Assembly (NCBI GenBank): GCA_024180945.1
Contig: JAKSGN010000041.1
Span: 1,984,001 to 2,048,000 of the forward strand
Reading direction: 5' to 3'
Length of the DNA stretch: 64,000 nucleotides
Source of the DNA: Macrophomina tecta
Taxonomy: Eukaryota; Ascomycota; Dothideomycetes; Botryosphaeriales; Botryosphaeriaceae
Both the position numbers and the translations under genes were made by a program. The notes under the pieces were generated by a model. The model searched no databases and was not told the origin of the DNA. It saw only the letters and a list, made by a program, of their open reading frames with translations. This document shows positions 22,672 to 33,900 of this stretch, in pieces. The stretch's first letter is position 1. Each line of letters begins with the position of its first letter.

Positions 22672-23928
22672 TCATGCTGCCGCAGTCTTTTTATCCTTCC
22701 CAGATGGCTCCTTATGTCCCGTCGTGGCCTCTGCAATCAACATCTTCAATCCCCGGTTCAAATACTCCCTCTCTTCTCCTTCAGCATTACCGCTTGCCGC
22801 CCACCTTATGCGACATGCCCCGTCGACAAGGAAGACATATCCCACTTTCTCGTTCATAATGCCCAAATTCTCCCGTATCTCATCTGTGATGCCCTTGCGA
22901 ACGATGAAATACCGATCCCAATCCTCCTCCTTCCGCTGACCACGCAGCCGGCCCTTGTACATGTTCAATATCCACGCACGCATCACGTTGGGCTCCACAT
23001 TGATCTCGACATGCTGCGCGACGCCCCTGTTCACGTCCAGGGTCTCCCTCAACTCGGCGTTGTCCTCGGTGAAAGTGGCGGCCTGAACGCGGGCCCACTC
23101 AGACGAGTAAACGGAGACGAGCGAGACGCGGTCGAGCAGGGCGAGCGTAGTGTCGTGGGGCTTGCGGCCGGCGGCGCCGGGCAGCAGGGTGGCGCCGACG
23201 AAGTTGGGGAAGAAGAGGGCGCGCGAGGCGCGGAAAATGCGCGGGTTGGCGAGGAAGGACTTTCCCGAGTGGTACTGCATGTTCGTGAAGTCGCGGAAGT
23301 AAGGTTTGGAGACTTGTTTCGTGCTTTTGGGGGGGGGGGGCGTTTTTTGTTAGCGGTTGCAATAATTGGGATTATGATGTGGTTTCGGGAGAGGCGTAGG
23401 AGGAAGTTCAATTGGATCTGGGGGACGAGGAGCGTTTGGGGGGGGGGGTTGCGGGAGGAGGATTGAGAAAACGGGGAAGGGAGCTTTGCGAATAGGCGCT
23501 TACAGCTCTTTCCGTCTCTGAAGATGCCTGTCATAGTCTACAAAATCATCTCTGCGTTGCTTCAAGCTCCGCTTGTCTTCTCCGGAATTTTCTCCCGGCA
23601 CCGGTGGGCGGTGGAACCCGATCGGCCTGCCCAGCACCTGTGGTGTGAAGCCTTCCTGCTTCGTTGGGGCTTTGTATGCCGCTGGTCCTTGGCCCAGCTC
23701 ATTGACTCTATCCTGCTTTGCTGCCGCCTCTCGCTGCTCTTGGGTTGTTGTTTGTGGTTGTGGCTGGTCGGGCTGCGTGTCTTTGTGCGGAGATGGTGGT
23801 GTGCGACTGCTTGATCGCAGATGCGCGGAGCTTTGCAGTGCGCGCAGCTGGCAGGCGCGGCAAATGGGCGGTGAGACCGAAGCACTGAGCTGTGCAAATT
23901 GGCGCAGAAGAGCACGGCGGGTGAGCAT
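22672..23928 (-). CDS. atp10: Mitochondrial ATP synthase assembly factor Atp10
   Basis: Inner-membrane protein needed to assemble the Fo part of the ATP synthase. Two exons, 23928-23504 and 23323-22672, close in phase and give 358 residues. Residues 1-45 are Arg/Ala/Ser-rich ([16 protein letters not shown]), a mitochondrial presequence; a Pro/Gln/Thr-rich linker follows. The Atp10 domain begins at about 105 and continues over the splice ([20 protein letters not shown]), with the family strings [29 protein letters not shown] and [20 protein letters not shown], the last being the conserved thioredoxin-like C-terminal part. An in-frame ATG further upstream at 24057 exists, but the presequence starting at 23928 is the better start. 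The intron contains 12- and 11-base G runs. Confidence 0.92.
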
Positions 23929-24634
23929 GGTCTCGGAGATGTTCCGTCCTGTAGTTATCTGTGGATGACTGAAGGTCAATTGATGTTGCGCGCGAGCTCG
24001 GAAAAGTTGCTGTGGTTTAGCCGGCCGGATGCGGGCCCAGCTTGGCGGGATGAGCAAAGCGCCCGGCAGAGGTTGAACACGAGAACATCACGAGGGCCCT
24101 TTGAGACGATGTTGGTCCAATTTCTACACAATGTCGTTTGGATTGCACATACGCTTTTTCTGATTTCCCGAGCTTCACTGTCGAGATTCGATCGAAGATA
24201 AATTTTTGATGCCTTGCCCAAGGCTATATTTGTGTTCCAAGATGATGTTCCCTGTCCCCGACCGCTCCTTAATCTTTCGATAGTGCGCTGCGAAAGCTTG
24301 TCAAACATGTGCACGTCGCTTTAAATTCTGTGCAATTCGATCCATGTACACCGAATATTCACGTTTCCACTTGCACTTCACGCTGACCATTGAAGCACCG
24401 AATTACAGTCAGGAACAAGTAGAAACATTACTCATTAGTCGTATGAAACAGTAGCGAGTACGCCTATGATGCAGTTGTTCGTTTTCCTCCATGCAACGAT
24501 CCTTCCCCGCATTCATGATCCAACAATGCAACCCCGCTCTTCCTCATGCATGAAGGAGGGTTGATCCCTGCCTTCGGTCGTAAAACTTCCTCATAGGGAA
24601 ATGCTGTGGCAATCTAGGGAACCACGAGGCCATT
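23929..24634. other. Intergenic, upstream of atp10 and downstream of cerato-platanin
   Basis: About 700 bp without a credible gene. It holds the atp10 promoter and the cerato-platanin 3' UTR. Confidence 0.6.
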
Positions 24635-25109
24635 TTACAAGCCGCAGTTGCTAAGAGGGACTTGAGCCGAGGTGGCCTCCACACGGCCGAGCGCGACCGC
24701 CTGGCCGTTGGTGAGTTCGTTCATAGCGGCGGTGGCGAGGTTGAAGCCACCGGGAGCAGCGTCGATGCCGAGAACGTAGATGGTCTTGCCGTTGTAGGTC
24801 AGGGAGTAGCACTTGCCACACTGTTGGAATAGTTAGCGCTGAAGTTGCACAAACATGAAGTAATAGAAGACTTGCGTTGGCAGAGCTCCAGCCTGCAATG
24901 TCGGGAGCACCGCCAATGTGGGGGAACCTGGGGATGGCGCCCTGGGTTTGCCAGCCGTACTTGGTGATCAGACCGTTGACGCCGTCAGAGCAAGAGACAG
25001 CAGTGAGAGCGCGGCCGGCATCGTCGTAGCCCGCGTCGTAGGAGACGCTGACGGCCGAGGTCATGGCGACCATAGAGGCGAGAGAAGCGAGGATGGTGGA
25101 GAACTGCAT
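24635..25109 (-). CDS. Cerato-platanin family secreted protein
   Basis: Small cysteine-rich secreted protein with a double-psi beta-barrel related to expansins; family members bind chitin/cell wall polymers and can act as elicitors on plants. Exons 25109-24876 and 24820-24635 give 139 residues. Residues 1-19 form the signal peptide ([20 protein letters not shown]). The mature start [11 protein letters not shown] is the family signature, and the four cysteines are present: SCSDGVNG, the pair [10 protein letters not shown], and NCGL at the C-terminus. The first intron has a GC donor (GCAAGT) at 24875, which is needed to restore the NCG.C motif; a GT donor one to two bases away breaks the frame. 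A TATA box lies about 125 bp upstream. Confidence 0.93.
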
Positions 25110-27018
25110 TTCGAAGGTAGCTGTTGGAGTTGGTGGTTTGGGAGTGGTGATTAGAGATTATTGATGTGTTGTATTGGTGGATGGATGTGATGCTGCTGAT
25201 GATGAGAGAATTGGGAGCGGACGGGATGCATCTTTATAGCCATGTTGCTCGCTGCCTGAGCCAGTGGCTCGCACCTACCATCATCCATGGAGGCTCGTAA
25301 AGACATCCCTTCTTCCTAGCAACTTTTCCTGTTCAGCGGGCGTGGTAGCATCCATATCCGAGCCTCAGATCACCCGGTGCGTCCACTTGGACCAATCAGC
25401 GGGCCGACCTCGTAAAAGGAAGGCCCCGTGTGTGGGCATATCACTCTCCTAACCCCGATGGGAGGAGTGCGCGATCCCCGTTGTGGGAGGCTTCTAGGAG
25501 TGACGTTTGCCGTGTTCTGCCTAGCCCTGCTGACCCGGCTGGCCATATCTCTTTTTGTACACAGCCTTCTTCGTGGATTGGTGCTCTTTTCTCCGGGCCG
25601 GCCGGTCTGACGTACAGTCGTTGTGACACCAGGAAGCTGGCGGAAGTAGACAGCGAGTCTCTGGGTGCGAACGACTCCGCGGGCAGGCAGTCGCACGGTG
25701 CCGGCCATCACCCGATGGTTCCTCTGCAAATACGAGCACTGAGCAGCATCCCCGCCTCTCGCTCGGACAAGTCACGGCAGCGATTATCGGCGGTGAGCTG
25801 GGCTGCCCGTTACGACTTCCCCACAGTTTGCAGTCTATGTGCTGCAAGGGTCGGCGGCGAGTCTGGGGAGGTAGCAGTGAAGCGTGGCATCTTGGCAGCG
25901 GCGAGGTAACCAGAAGCAGACGGCGAAGGCAGAACAGGAGCAAGCGCAGGACGTTGTCACGAGGAAAAGTCGTCAGAGGCGTGGGAGAAGAGGAAGGCGG
26001 TGGCTGGCGAGCGGAAAAGGCGTGCGGCCAGGAGATCGCGCATTTCCAAAATTAGCCCCGTCCACCCCACCACCAGCACCTGCACCCTCCTGCGTCCCTC
26101 CAGCCGTGATCCACACCAGCCCGGATCACGGGCGTGAGCCAACCCTCCCTATCAACCCCCACCCGCGCCCTCAACACTGCCGGCTGCACCGTGAGGATGC
26201 GGTCCCAGCGTCGGCGACAACACAGCAGCAAATACGAGCCGTGAGCATTCCTCCGGTTTCCTCTGCTGCGCCCGAGGGCACCGGCCGTCGAAGTGCTTAG
26301 AAGAGCTCTATTCTCGTTATCGCGCCGGACTTTCGAGAAGGCTCGAGCCCGACGATGCGCCGCCCACTGCCCAACTTTGCTGCTTGCCTTGCGAGGCGCA
26401 CACACGAGTGGAACGTCACTGAGGCCGCCTTAGGGAAGACGGGATGTCGGTCCTCTAAATTCAGCAATATCACCGCCGTGCTATGCCCGCATCCTGGTGT
26501 CTGCGGAAAGCTCTCGCTACCGCTATCCGTCGATTGATGAGCGTCAGGCACGCGGCGAGTAGACTTGAAGAAACTGTCGGCCTTCTTTCCCTGGCCCATT
26601 TAATTAATAACACCAAGCGAATAACCTGCTCGTTAACCTTTCATCTACCGCTCATCGCAGCATCATCAGTTGTGCATCGGAGCTGTTCGCCGTCTCGGCT
26701 CAATAAAGTCTGTTCTCTCTTGTCGGATTCTCGGTCCAGCGTGCATGAGGTCAAAGCAGAACAGATCAGAATCGGTCAGGAGAACTTGGGCCATTCGCAG
26801 CCCCCGACCTATGACAACACTACACTACTCCGCACCGCACGGCCACCTCAAACCACCGCCCCGAAGTAACACGAGCCTCCCGACTTGATCTTCGTTCATT
26901 GCGGTGCCGCCCCTCACGATTTTGCAGTTCAACAAAGTTTCCATGCTGTTCACTCCCTTAGACAGTCCCCATATGCGGAGAAAGGTCATTGACGTGCCTC
27001 GACGCTATGACCAACTGA
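25110..27018. other. Intergenic, about 1.9 kb
   Basis: Apart from the TATA box noted, overlapping short frames on both strands show no protein character. The segment is upstream of the cerato-platanin gene and downstream of the next minus-strand gene. Confidence 0.55.
25233..25238 (-). promoter_or_regulatory. TATA box of the cerato-platanin gene
   Basis: The minus strand reads TATAAAG about 125 nt before the start codon, in a setting otherwise free of such strings. Strongly regulated secreted-protein genes of fungi often have one. Confidence 0.5.
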
Positions 27019-28677
27019 CTACCCAGACTTTCCTCGTCTAGCTTCCCGCGCCTGAGCTTCAAACTCGGCGCATTCGTCGAAGGGACAGTCGTGGACACAT
27101 CGCGCAAGGTTCTTCAGGGATTTCCTCGAACAAAGGCTAGCTTCTTCCCCTTCACGGCTTCCGATCGGAGTTTCACGCGGCCTGGATGGAAGCACGTATA
27201 AAGGCTCAGACTGCCCTGAATCCCTGGCGCCAGTTTCAATGGTGGGAGGGTGAACCCAAGTTGTCTCGGTCCTCTCGAACCCGTCTTCTGTAGTGTATCT
27301 CCTCTCATCGCCTTCTGTTCCAGGGAACTCTCGTGCCGAAAATTGACGGGGTTGTATCGAGCCTTCATCATTACCTGTCCTCCTAGAGACTAATTCGGCA
27401 ACTAGCCAATTTCTTGCTTGGTGATTCAAGGCGCGACCAGGAACTTCTTCTTCAGGAATCTCCCTGAGACCGCCGTCTTCGGCAGGGACGAAGTGACGTG
27501 CCGGTAGTACTTCAATGTCGACAATAGGCAGGATTCGATGAAAAACGTCGTGCGTATGAACCTCGCGGAAGATCCTTTCTTCGCGAATATGGTGGATTTC
27601 GGGATAGATCGTCTGGTGCGTAACCGCTGCAACGGATGTAAGTGCATTTCCACTTGGGAGAAAGGTCTCTATAGGCCTGGTTTTACCTGGGGCGTACCGT
27701 GAATGGTAAGTCACATCGTCTGTATTTCTTAAGTCGGCTACGCCATCCAAGCCGGGCGGTTCCGGGCTGTCATCGATGAGGTAGGAACGAGACGGTCCGC
27801 TCTCCTGTTCTTCCTTGGTAATTCCGTCAGGCCTGTGATGCTTTCCCACAGTCGCTTGCACGCCGTAGTCATTCCTCGGATTACTAAAGTTGCGCAGGCT
27901 ATATTGGCCTTTCTTCCTCTTCAGGGAAGAGTGACTGCGCTTATGTCCATGCTCCTTTGAGCTATCGCCAGCATGCTTGTCGTCGCTATCCTCCAGGAAT
28001 AGCCTGGACTGGGTGTTCTCCACTCTCACCGGCAACTCTTCGCCATCCGCCAGGGTGTAACTGCCTCGCTCCTTCAAAGACCTGTTTTTCGAAGGAACAG
28101 ACAAGGTAGCAGAGCCGTTTGGTACATTCTCTAGCTCATCCTCAGAGTTGACTGGCCCCCCAGGCGGCTTTGGGAAGTATTCGGCCAGGACTCTGTCTGC
28201 CACATCTTCTCCGTATCTGCCCTCCGCCCCAGCCGACAACTGCCTGTCGAGACGAGCGGTGTGTGCATCCATATCACGCAAATGCCGGGCTTCATCACTA
28301 GTCACGGCCGTTCCTGGCAAAGGGGGCGATGCTGGTGGGATGTCTCCATGGTCGGCAATGCTTAAACGCAAGAGGTCACCGGGGCGAGCTCTGCGAGATG
28401 TATCTGACGCAGCTTTCCTCAAGCGGTTCGGACATGGATGGGCGTAGGTCGAGCCTAGGGATGCAGACCTACGTGTCCTTGGGGGATTCGCCCGGGAGGC
28501 GGAGAAGCAGAGTGAATCATTGGGCGGCAGCGCTGCATTTCCTCGCAGAGGGAGGCTTCCGCGGCGCGGAGGCGGGCCTGGGCGAGCGTCCTGGTAGGGA
28601 AAGGACTGGAGGGGTTTGAAGTTCTTGTCAGTGCTGCGATACCGCTTGTGGAACAGCCGTTTGATCACGTCACCCAT
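27019..28677 (-). CDS. Hypothetical protein with VTHxT...EVLP module (552 aa)
   Basis: Single-exon minus-strand gene. The frame is open upstream to 29052, but MGDVIKRLFHKRY at 28677 is the first start that is followed by protein-like text and is chosen. Residues 1-330 are polar and probably disordered, with many Ser/Arg/Pro and short basic clusters. Residues about 350-400 contain a histidine-rich module (VTHQTIYPEIHHIREERIF, then HTHDVFHRILPIVDIEVLP). The rest is acidic and polar, ending in a short Cys-containing segment (CVHDCPFDECAEF). The same module occurs in the neighbouring divergent gene. No function is known to me; a stress or surface role would be a guess. Confidence 0.75.
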   Translation of the reverse strand: MGDVIKRLFHKRYRSTDKNFKPLQSFPYQDARPGPPPRRGSLPLRGNAALPPNDSLCFSASRANPPRTRRSASLGSTYAHPCPNRLRKAASDTSRRARPGDLLRLSIADHGDIPPASPPLPGTAVTSDEARHLRDMDAHTARLDRQLSAGAEGRYGEDVADRVLAEYFPKPPGGPVNSEDELENVPNGSATLSVPSKNRSLKERGSYTLADGEELPVRVENTQSRLFLEDSDDKHAGDSSKEHGHKRSHSSLKRKKGQYSLRNFSNPRNDYGVQATVGKHHRPDGITKEEQESGPSRSYLIDDSPEPPGLDGVADLRNTDDVTYHSRYAPGKTRPIETFLPSGNALTSVAAVTHQTIYPEIHHIREERIFREVHTHDVFHRILPIVDIEVLPARHFVPAEDGGLREIPEEEVPGRALNHQARNWLVAELVSRRTGNDEGSIQPRQFSAREFPGTEGDERRYTTEDGFERTETTWVHPPTIETGARDSGQSEPLYVLPSRPRETPIGSREGEEASLCSRKSLKNLARCVHDCPFDECAEFEAQAREARRGKSG

Positions 28678-29752
28678 TCGGAGGTTCCAAGAAAGACTTG
28701 CGTGCGCAGAAGAGGGACAGGGAAGAGAGACAAGCAAAACAGCACGATTTGGGGTAACTGCACGGTGCCAGACGGTCGAAGGTTGCTCAACGCTGCTGTT
28801 TCTTCGCTGACCCCGCAGCTGCCGGTCGTCACGGCACGAACTCATTGGAATGAGGAGCGGCGGCCGGATATGGTAAGTCTCGACCTTCAAGGGATTCAGA
28901 GACAGGCTAATCAGATGTGACATCATAGCTCCATCCAGACCACGAGCGACAACCAATGAGGAGGATAGCCACCGCCTCAACCGTGGATATGCAGAGAGGT
29001 GGTTGCGACGCCATCTGCCAATAACCATGATGCGCAGGCGGGAGCTGAGCACATCCAGGTCGACGGGCCCAGATAGCGGCCAATCCCGCAGATGAAGACA
29101 CTTTCTGCCACACTAACGCGTCTCCACCCGCCGCACCAGCACTCAATCCGGCCTCTGCGCTGGGGGAGATCTGACAATCGACGGCAAGCATCATCATGCT
29201 CATGGTCTCGCGACAAGGATCCTCTTCAACAAGCCTGGCCATGCTATTTGGCAGCGGATCCCGACGCGATCCTGTGACGCATGACCCGCTGGTTGTGTGT
29301 GCGTGTCTATGCCTGAGATCTTCCAGTAGGTCGCTCGAAAAGTGAAGCCAAGCGATTCTCCCCACGCCCATTCGCTTGCTCGGCGAGGTCTCGTTTGCTT
29401 TCAGCTGCCATGTGGCGCTTGATCCGCCAAACCAGGCCCATTCAGCAACGGCGGACTGCCACTATGACAATTTCCTAAAGCGACCGGCTGTAGATAGGCT
29501 GGGCCCGCCGATTTAGCTGCTCTTGAGCTGTCGTCACTTCTACGACGACGGAATCGCCGAGTCGCTCGTTCCTGAACGCCAATCGAAAGACGCCGAACAT
29601 GTTAAAAGCAGCTGTCATGCCTGCGTTAGTCGTGCTTCGCCCTCTCAATAAACAAGGCTTCGACTTCAATTGACAAGAAATCTAATTCACTCCACAATTT
29701 CTGACCCTCATACTACCCTCTATAAATTGTGCAATTGATACTACCTCACACA
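28678..29752. other. Divergent upstream region between the two VTHxT-module genes
   Basis: About 1.08 kb between start codons of two genes that share a domain. No further gene is seen. A TATA-like string lies at 29721. Confidence 0.55.
29721..29728 (+). promoter_or_regulatory. TATA-like element
   Basis: The string tataaatt stands 32 bp before the start codon of the histidine-rich protein gene. If used, the transcript leader would be very short, so the element may be fortuitous. Confidence 0.3.
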
Positions 29753-30968
29753 ATGGAGAAAGCCAAGGCTGCCGTTTCCGACTTCATGGCAAAGGCTGGA
29801 AAGCATGATACCACGGTCCACGAGAACGTGGCACCGGCCGGTATACCATTTTCCTTCTGTTGTTCAGGCTGGAACGCTGATGTGATTTCTTTTAGTCACC
29901 CACGAAACCGTGAAACCTCATCGACACGAAAAGGTCACAACAGCCGTCGACAAGGAGATCCATCAAGATCATTACCACACGTCAGTCCAACCAGTGAAGG
30001 ATCGGGAAGTGCTCCCGGAGCAGCACCACCACAATTTGGAAAGTGTACAACATCGCCAATTCGAGCACGGCAACGATCACGATGTCCAAGAACGTCTGAA
30101 GCGCGAGGCCGCACAATTTTCCAACAGTACTGAGACTGCGACTGCTCGTGAAACTCATTCTGCTGCTCCACAGGTTGTTGGGGAGCACGTCCACCATCAG
30201 TATGTGGGCTCCACTTGATATCGAAGAACCGAAAGGCTTACGAAATCCTCTCCAGTGTCCATGAGACTATCCAGCCAGTTGTGCAGAAGGAAACCATCGA
30301 ACCTCATGTCGTGCACACCACGTATGTTGTCTATCTCTTGCCATGGCCGATTTTCATGATTGCATGTCTTCCTCTGGAACCTATGACTTATTTGATTGCT
30401 CAATCCCAGGGTACCGATCCACGAGGTACACCATCAGGCTGCTCAGCATCACTCAACGTCTGCCCTCCCGGCCGTCAGCATGGCCGATTTCAAGAAACAG
30501 GGTGGCGTGCTGGGCGGTCGCGAGGAGCGTTACGATGGCTTCGAAGGCGAGCCCCGCAACACTGGCTGCGCCCTGAAGGGCCAGCACAGCATCACCGGTG
30601 ACCACGGCAGCGGCACCCACAGCCACCACCACGACGGCACCCACTTCGACCGCCCCTCTGACGGTAGCATCACTGGACACGGGTCCGGCCTGGCTGGCAC
30701 TGGGCGCACTGATACCAGCGTCGGCCGCGATACCGGTTTGCCCGGCACCAAAGGCTCTGGCACCGCTGCTGGCATCGCTGGAACCACCACGGTTGCTACT
30801 GGAGTTGCGGGAGCATCCGCTACACACAAGATGGGCCAGCACGGCAGCGATACTCATACGGATAATGAATCGTCCTCGACGAGCACTACTAAGAAGCCTA
30901 GCATGCTGCAGAAACTCAACCCCCTTGCCGACGCTGATGGTGATGGGAAGAAGGGGTTCATGGATTAG
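29753..30968 (+). CDS. Histidine-rich 'allergen'-type fungal protein with VTHxT module (338 aa)
   Basis: Four exons, 29753-29840, 29896-30199, 30256-30321 and 30410-30968, close in phase. It resembles a family of fungal proteins often labelled 'allergen' without known biochemical role. Residues about 30-80: VTHETVKPHRHEKVTTAVDK followed by a His/Gln-rich stretch with DREVLPEQHHH. Two more His-rich repeats follow (VHETIQPVVQKETIEP; VPIHEVHHQAAQHHSTSA), then ALPAVSMADFKKQGGVLGGR and an ADF-to-GREER segment. The C-terminal 150 residues are Gly/Thr/Ser/His-rich, hydrophilic and probably unfolded, ending LNPLADADGDGKKGFMD. No signal peptide, no membrane helix. The composition (hydrophilic, His/Gly-rich) resembles stress-protective proteins; that is inference. 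Confidence 0.85.
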
Positions 30969-33900
30969 GCGAGTGTCATGAGTTTTGAGTAATTTGTAGT
31001 ATAATTTCTGTCGTTTTGTGTATGGTTGACGCATTAATGATGAATGATATCAGCAATTAAATTTCATTAACTTGGAAGGCTTTCCACCCTTGTAGCTCCA
31101 CTTTACCCGTTCCTGTTTCGTCACTGGCTGAAAAGACCTGCAAACCGAGGAGACTTTTAAATGTAATCGACGACTAACTGGAACTGAAGCGACCTTCAGA
31201 TTACAAATTTGGTGTGATATTCCAACACTTGCACCCCTGTGACTGCTCCAATGGGGTTCTACCGTGCAGCTGCCCTTGGAAGTCTCTCAGCTCTAAAGAT
31301 TCATGGTGTGGGGAGTGGAAATATGAGCATGAGATGCCCGCGACTTGAAAATGACCGCAGACTGCTGCCCCCGATGTATTCGGTGTGCACCACAATCATA
31401 GTAGTGCTGTGGTAACACCAGCTCACCCTGATATCATAATAATGGCTGTTGCTGGTGAATTGCAGATACTTTCTCTAGTCGGTCCCAGGATTGTACGTAC
31501 CAAAAATTGACCGGATAGCCGCAGGTGCAATGCAGCTACACTTTCCCGGCCAAGATGGGTCTCAGGGGTCTCTTTATTCTCCCTTCCACTTCATCTCCGC
31601 AATAATTCCGGCGTCAGCCTCGCCTCGCATCACACCACGAGGTTGTACCTCCAGTTCTCAGAGCAGAAGCCGGATGATCCATGAGCATGGTAGGCCGCGA
31701 TATCTAGCGAAATACTAGGCGTCCTCTCCGTCCGACCACGTGCGCAGACTCGAATTATTTTTTTCAGTGCTCAAGTTGAAAATGCGAACCCAACACACCT
31801 TTTTTTTTTCTTGTCTCATCTCCTCATCCACAACCAGCCCGAGGTCGCTGAAAGCGGTGAGACTCAATGCCCACTTTTGTTGACATACAGCGCCACTGCC
31901 GGAAACCCCCGTCTTTCCAGCTGGGACAGGAGCTGCATTGTGCTTGTCCAGCGCAAAGCTTCAATTTCGACAAAAGCGCCTCTTACCTTCTATCTTCCTT
32001 TATCTTACCCACAGCAGCTGAGAATCGCTTGTTCCGTATCAAGGCTTTCACAAAAGCGCTAACTGTCCCTTTACTCTTCTTCCGCTCAACTAACTTCACC
32101 GGAATTAATCGATAGTGCCATCGCGGAAGCCAAGCCCCGCGCGATGTAGACTGTCATTAATTGCTAGTCACGGGCCTCTGTTTCAGGAGCTAATTCCTGG
32201 CAACACAGAGATATGTCAGAGGAGACCTATGAAAGCAGGACAGACTGAAAAGCTTGTGGGGCTGATAACACAGTGAAGAGGTCTTCTTTTCGCCTCTTTC
32301 GAAAGGTAAGTGGACTCACCCCCTGACTCATAACATCTAAGCTGGTGACTCTTTTCTGCTGCTAGTAATTCGGCCCAGACACTTGCCGAGGACCTCAAAG
32401 ACGCTTTTATCTTGGCGTGTGTCTGACGGGCGGTAATCTACAATTGGTATTCAATGTCTCCCGTCTTGACCAGACTAGAAATATCCTGCTGATACGTGCA
32501 ACTCCGGCTAGAGGTTCTTCACACCGATCGGTCTTGGCTTACACTAAAACCGTATGTCCCAAGCGGTCTTGCAATTTTCATTACGCTTTCGCCGGTTAAA
32601 TGCTCCGAGATTGAAGGGGTTCACGCTATTGCGAAGCTTGTTGTCAAAGAACCGCTCCACGATCGGAAGCAGCCAGCTCGTGAGGATGGTGGAGTAGAAT
32701 GTGGTGCGTGTGTTGAGCACCGCCATTCCTGAGTGAGTAAACCTCATGGCTGCCGTCTGGGATGTGCCCCGACGAAGCGGTCGACTGTCCTCCTCCTCGT
32801 TGGTATTATGGGAAACGGAAGTGGATCAGCTTTCGGAGCATGACGTTGCCGGGATAGGATGATAAATTTCGCAAGAACATGCTTTGAGAGCCGCCGCGCT
32901 CCAGCAGGCCTGAGCTGCTCGCTAGCTTGATGATGCCGTCACTGCAGTCCGAGCCCGCTTTTGCACCGAGCTCTGTACTGTCATCATCCGAAGCCCAGTG
33001 CGATAGCAAGAGCCCGTGGCAATCTGGCTTCCACCGCAGTCGCCATTGCTGCCTGAAGAATCCCGATCTAGGCTGTGGCCGTTGTAGCGTCACGGTGGGC
33101 GGGCAAAATTCAAGGACGGTAATGGTAGATAACAACAAAAAGGGTGCCGTCTATGGCCATCTGCTGGGAATCTTGTGGAGCCGTGATCCACTGTGCAGAT
33201 GAACTTTGAACGCAAAACCTGCCCCGCTACCTTCGCCCGGCCGTCGTGGACGATCTACGCCTAAGAAGCGGACCAATCCCGGTCAAATGATACAACCTGC
33301 CTGTTTAGGCAACCCCAACGACGAGCAAACATAACGACACTCCCTTGAGGTTTAAGGGAGAGCAAACCTCGGCCATACTCCTATTGGAAAAGGAGGGCGC
33401 GATTTCCCCTGGGCGAGCCCGACCCAGGCTTTTGTCAGCGGGGCGAGAGGAAAAATTGCATGCTTCAGCTGCACAAGATGACGGGCTTGCCGCCGAAGGA
33501 CTACGCAGGCACCCAAAAGCTACAAACAGTTGGAGGGAAGAGTCCGAACACGGCTCGGAAAGACTACTACGCGAAAGAGGCCAAGATACCCCGAAACACC
33601 GAAAGCGCACGGCCATCTACTCCACCCACTGATCGAAGGACGAGCGCCGTCCGGCCAGGATGAATCCCCCTCTCGCTCCACCATCTCCACCTCCAGAGAA
33701 AACAAACTTCAGAAGCCACACGCGGGCCTGCCCTCAGCACATCCCCGGCTAGTCCTTGGAGCTCGATATTCCACCGACAGAGGCGAGAAAAAGCAAGATA
33801 CGTCCTCCCAATCCAGCAGGGCTGAACCAAAAAGCAAAAGGGCGAACGAGCGTGGCGGCCCAACAAATGAGGCTGGGGCGGGGGCGGCAACCTTTTTTTT

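Noticed and set aside
28678..29052. N-terminal extension of the 552-residue VTHxT-module protein
   Set aside because: The extra 125 codons are open but read like upstream non-coding DNA; the frame becomes protein-like only from MGDVIKRLFHKRY.
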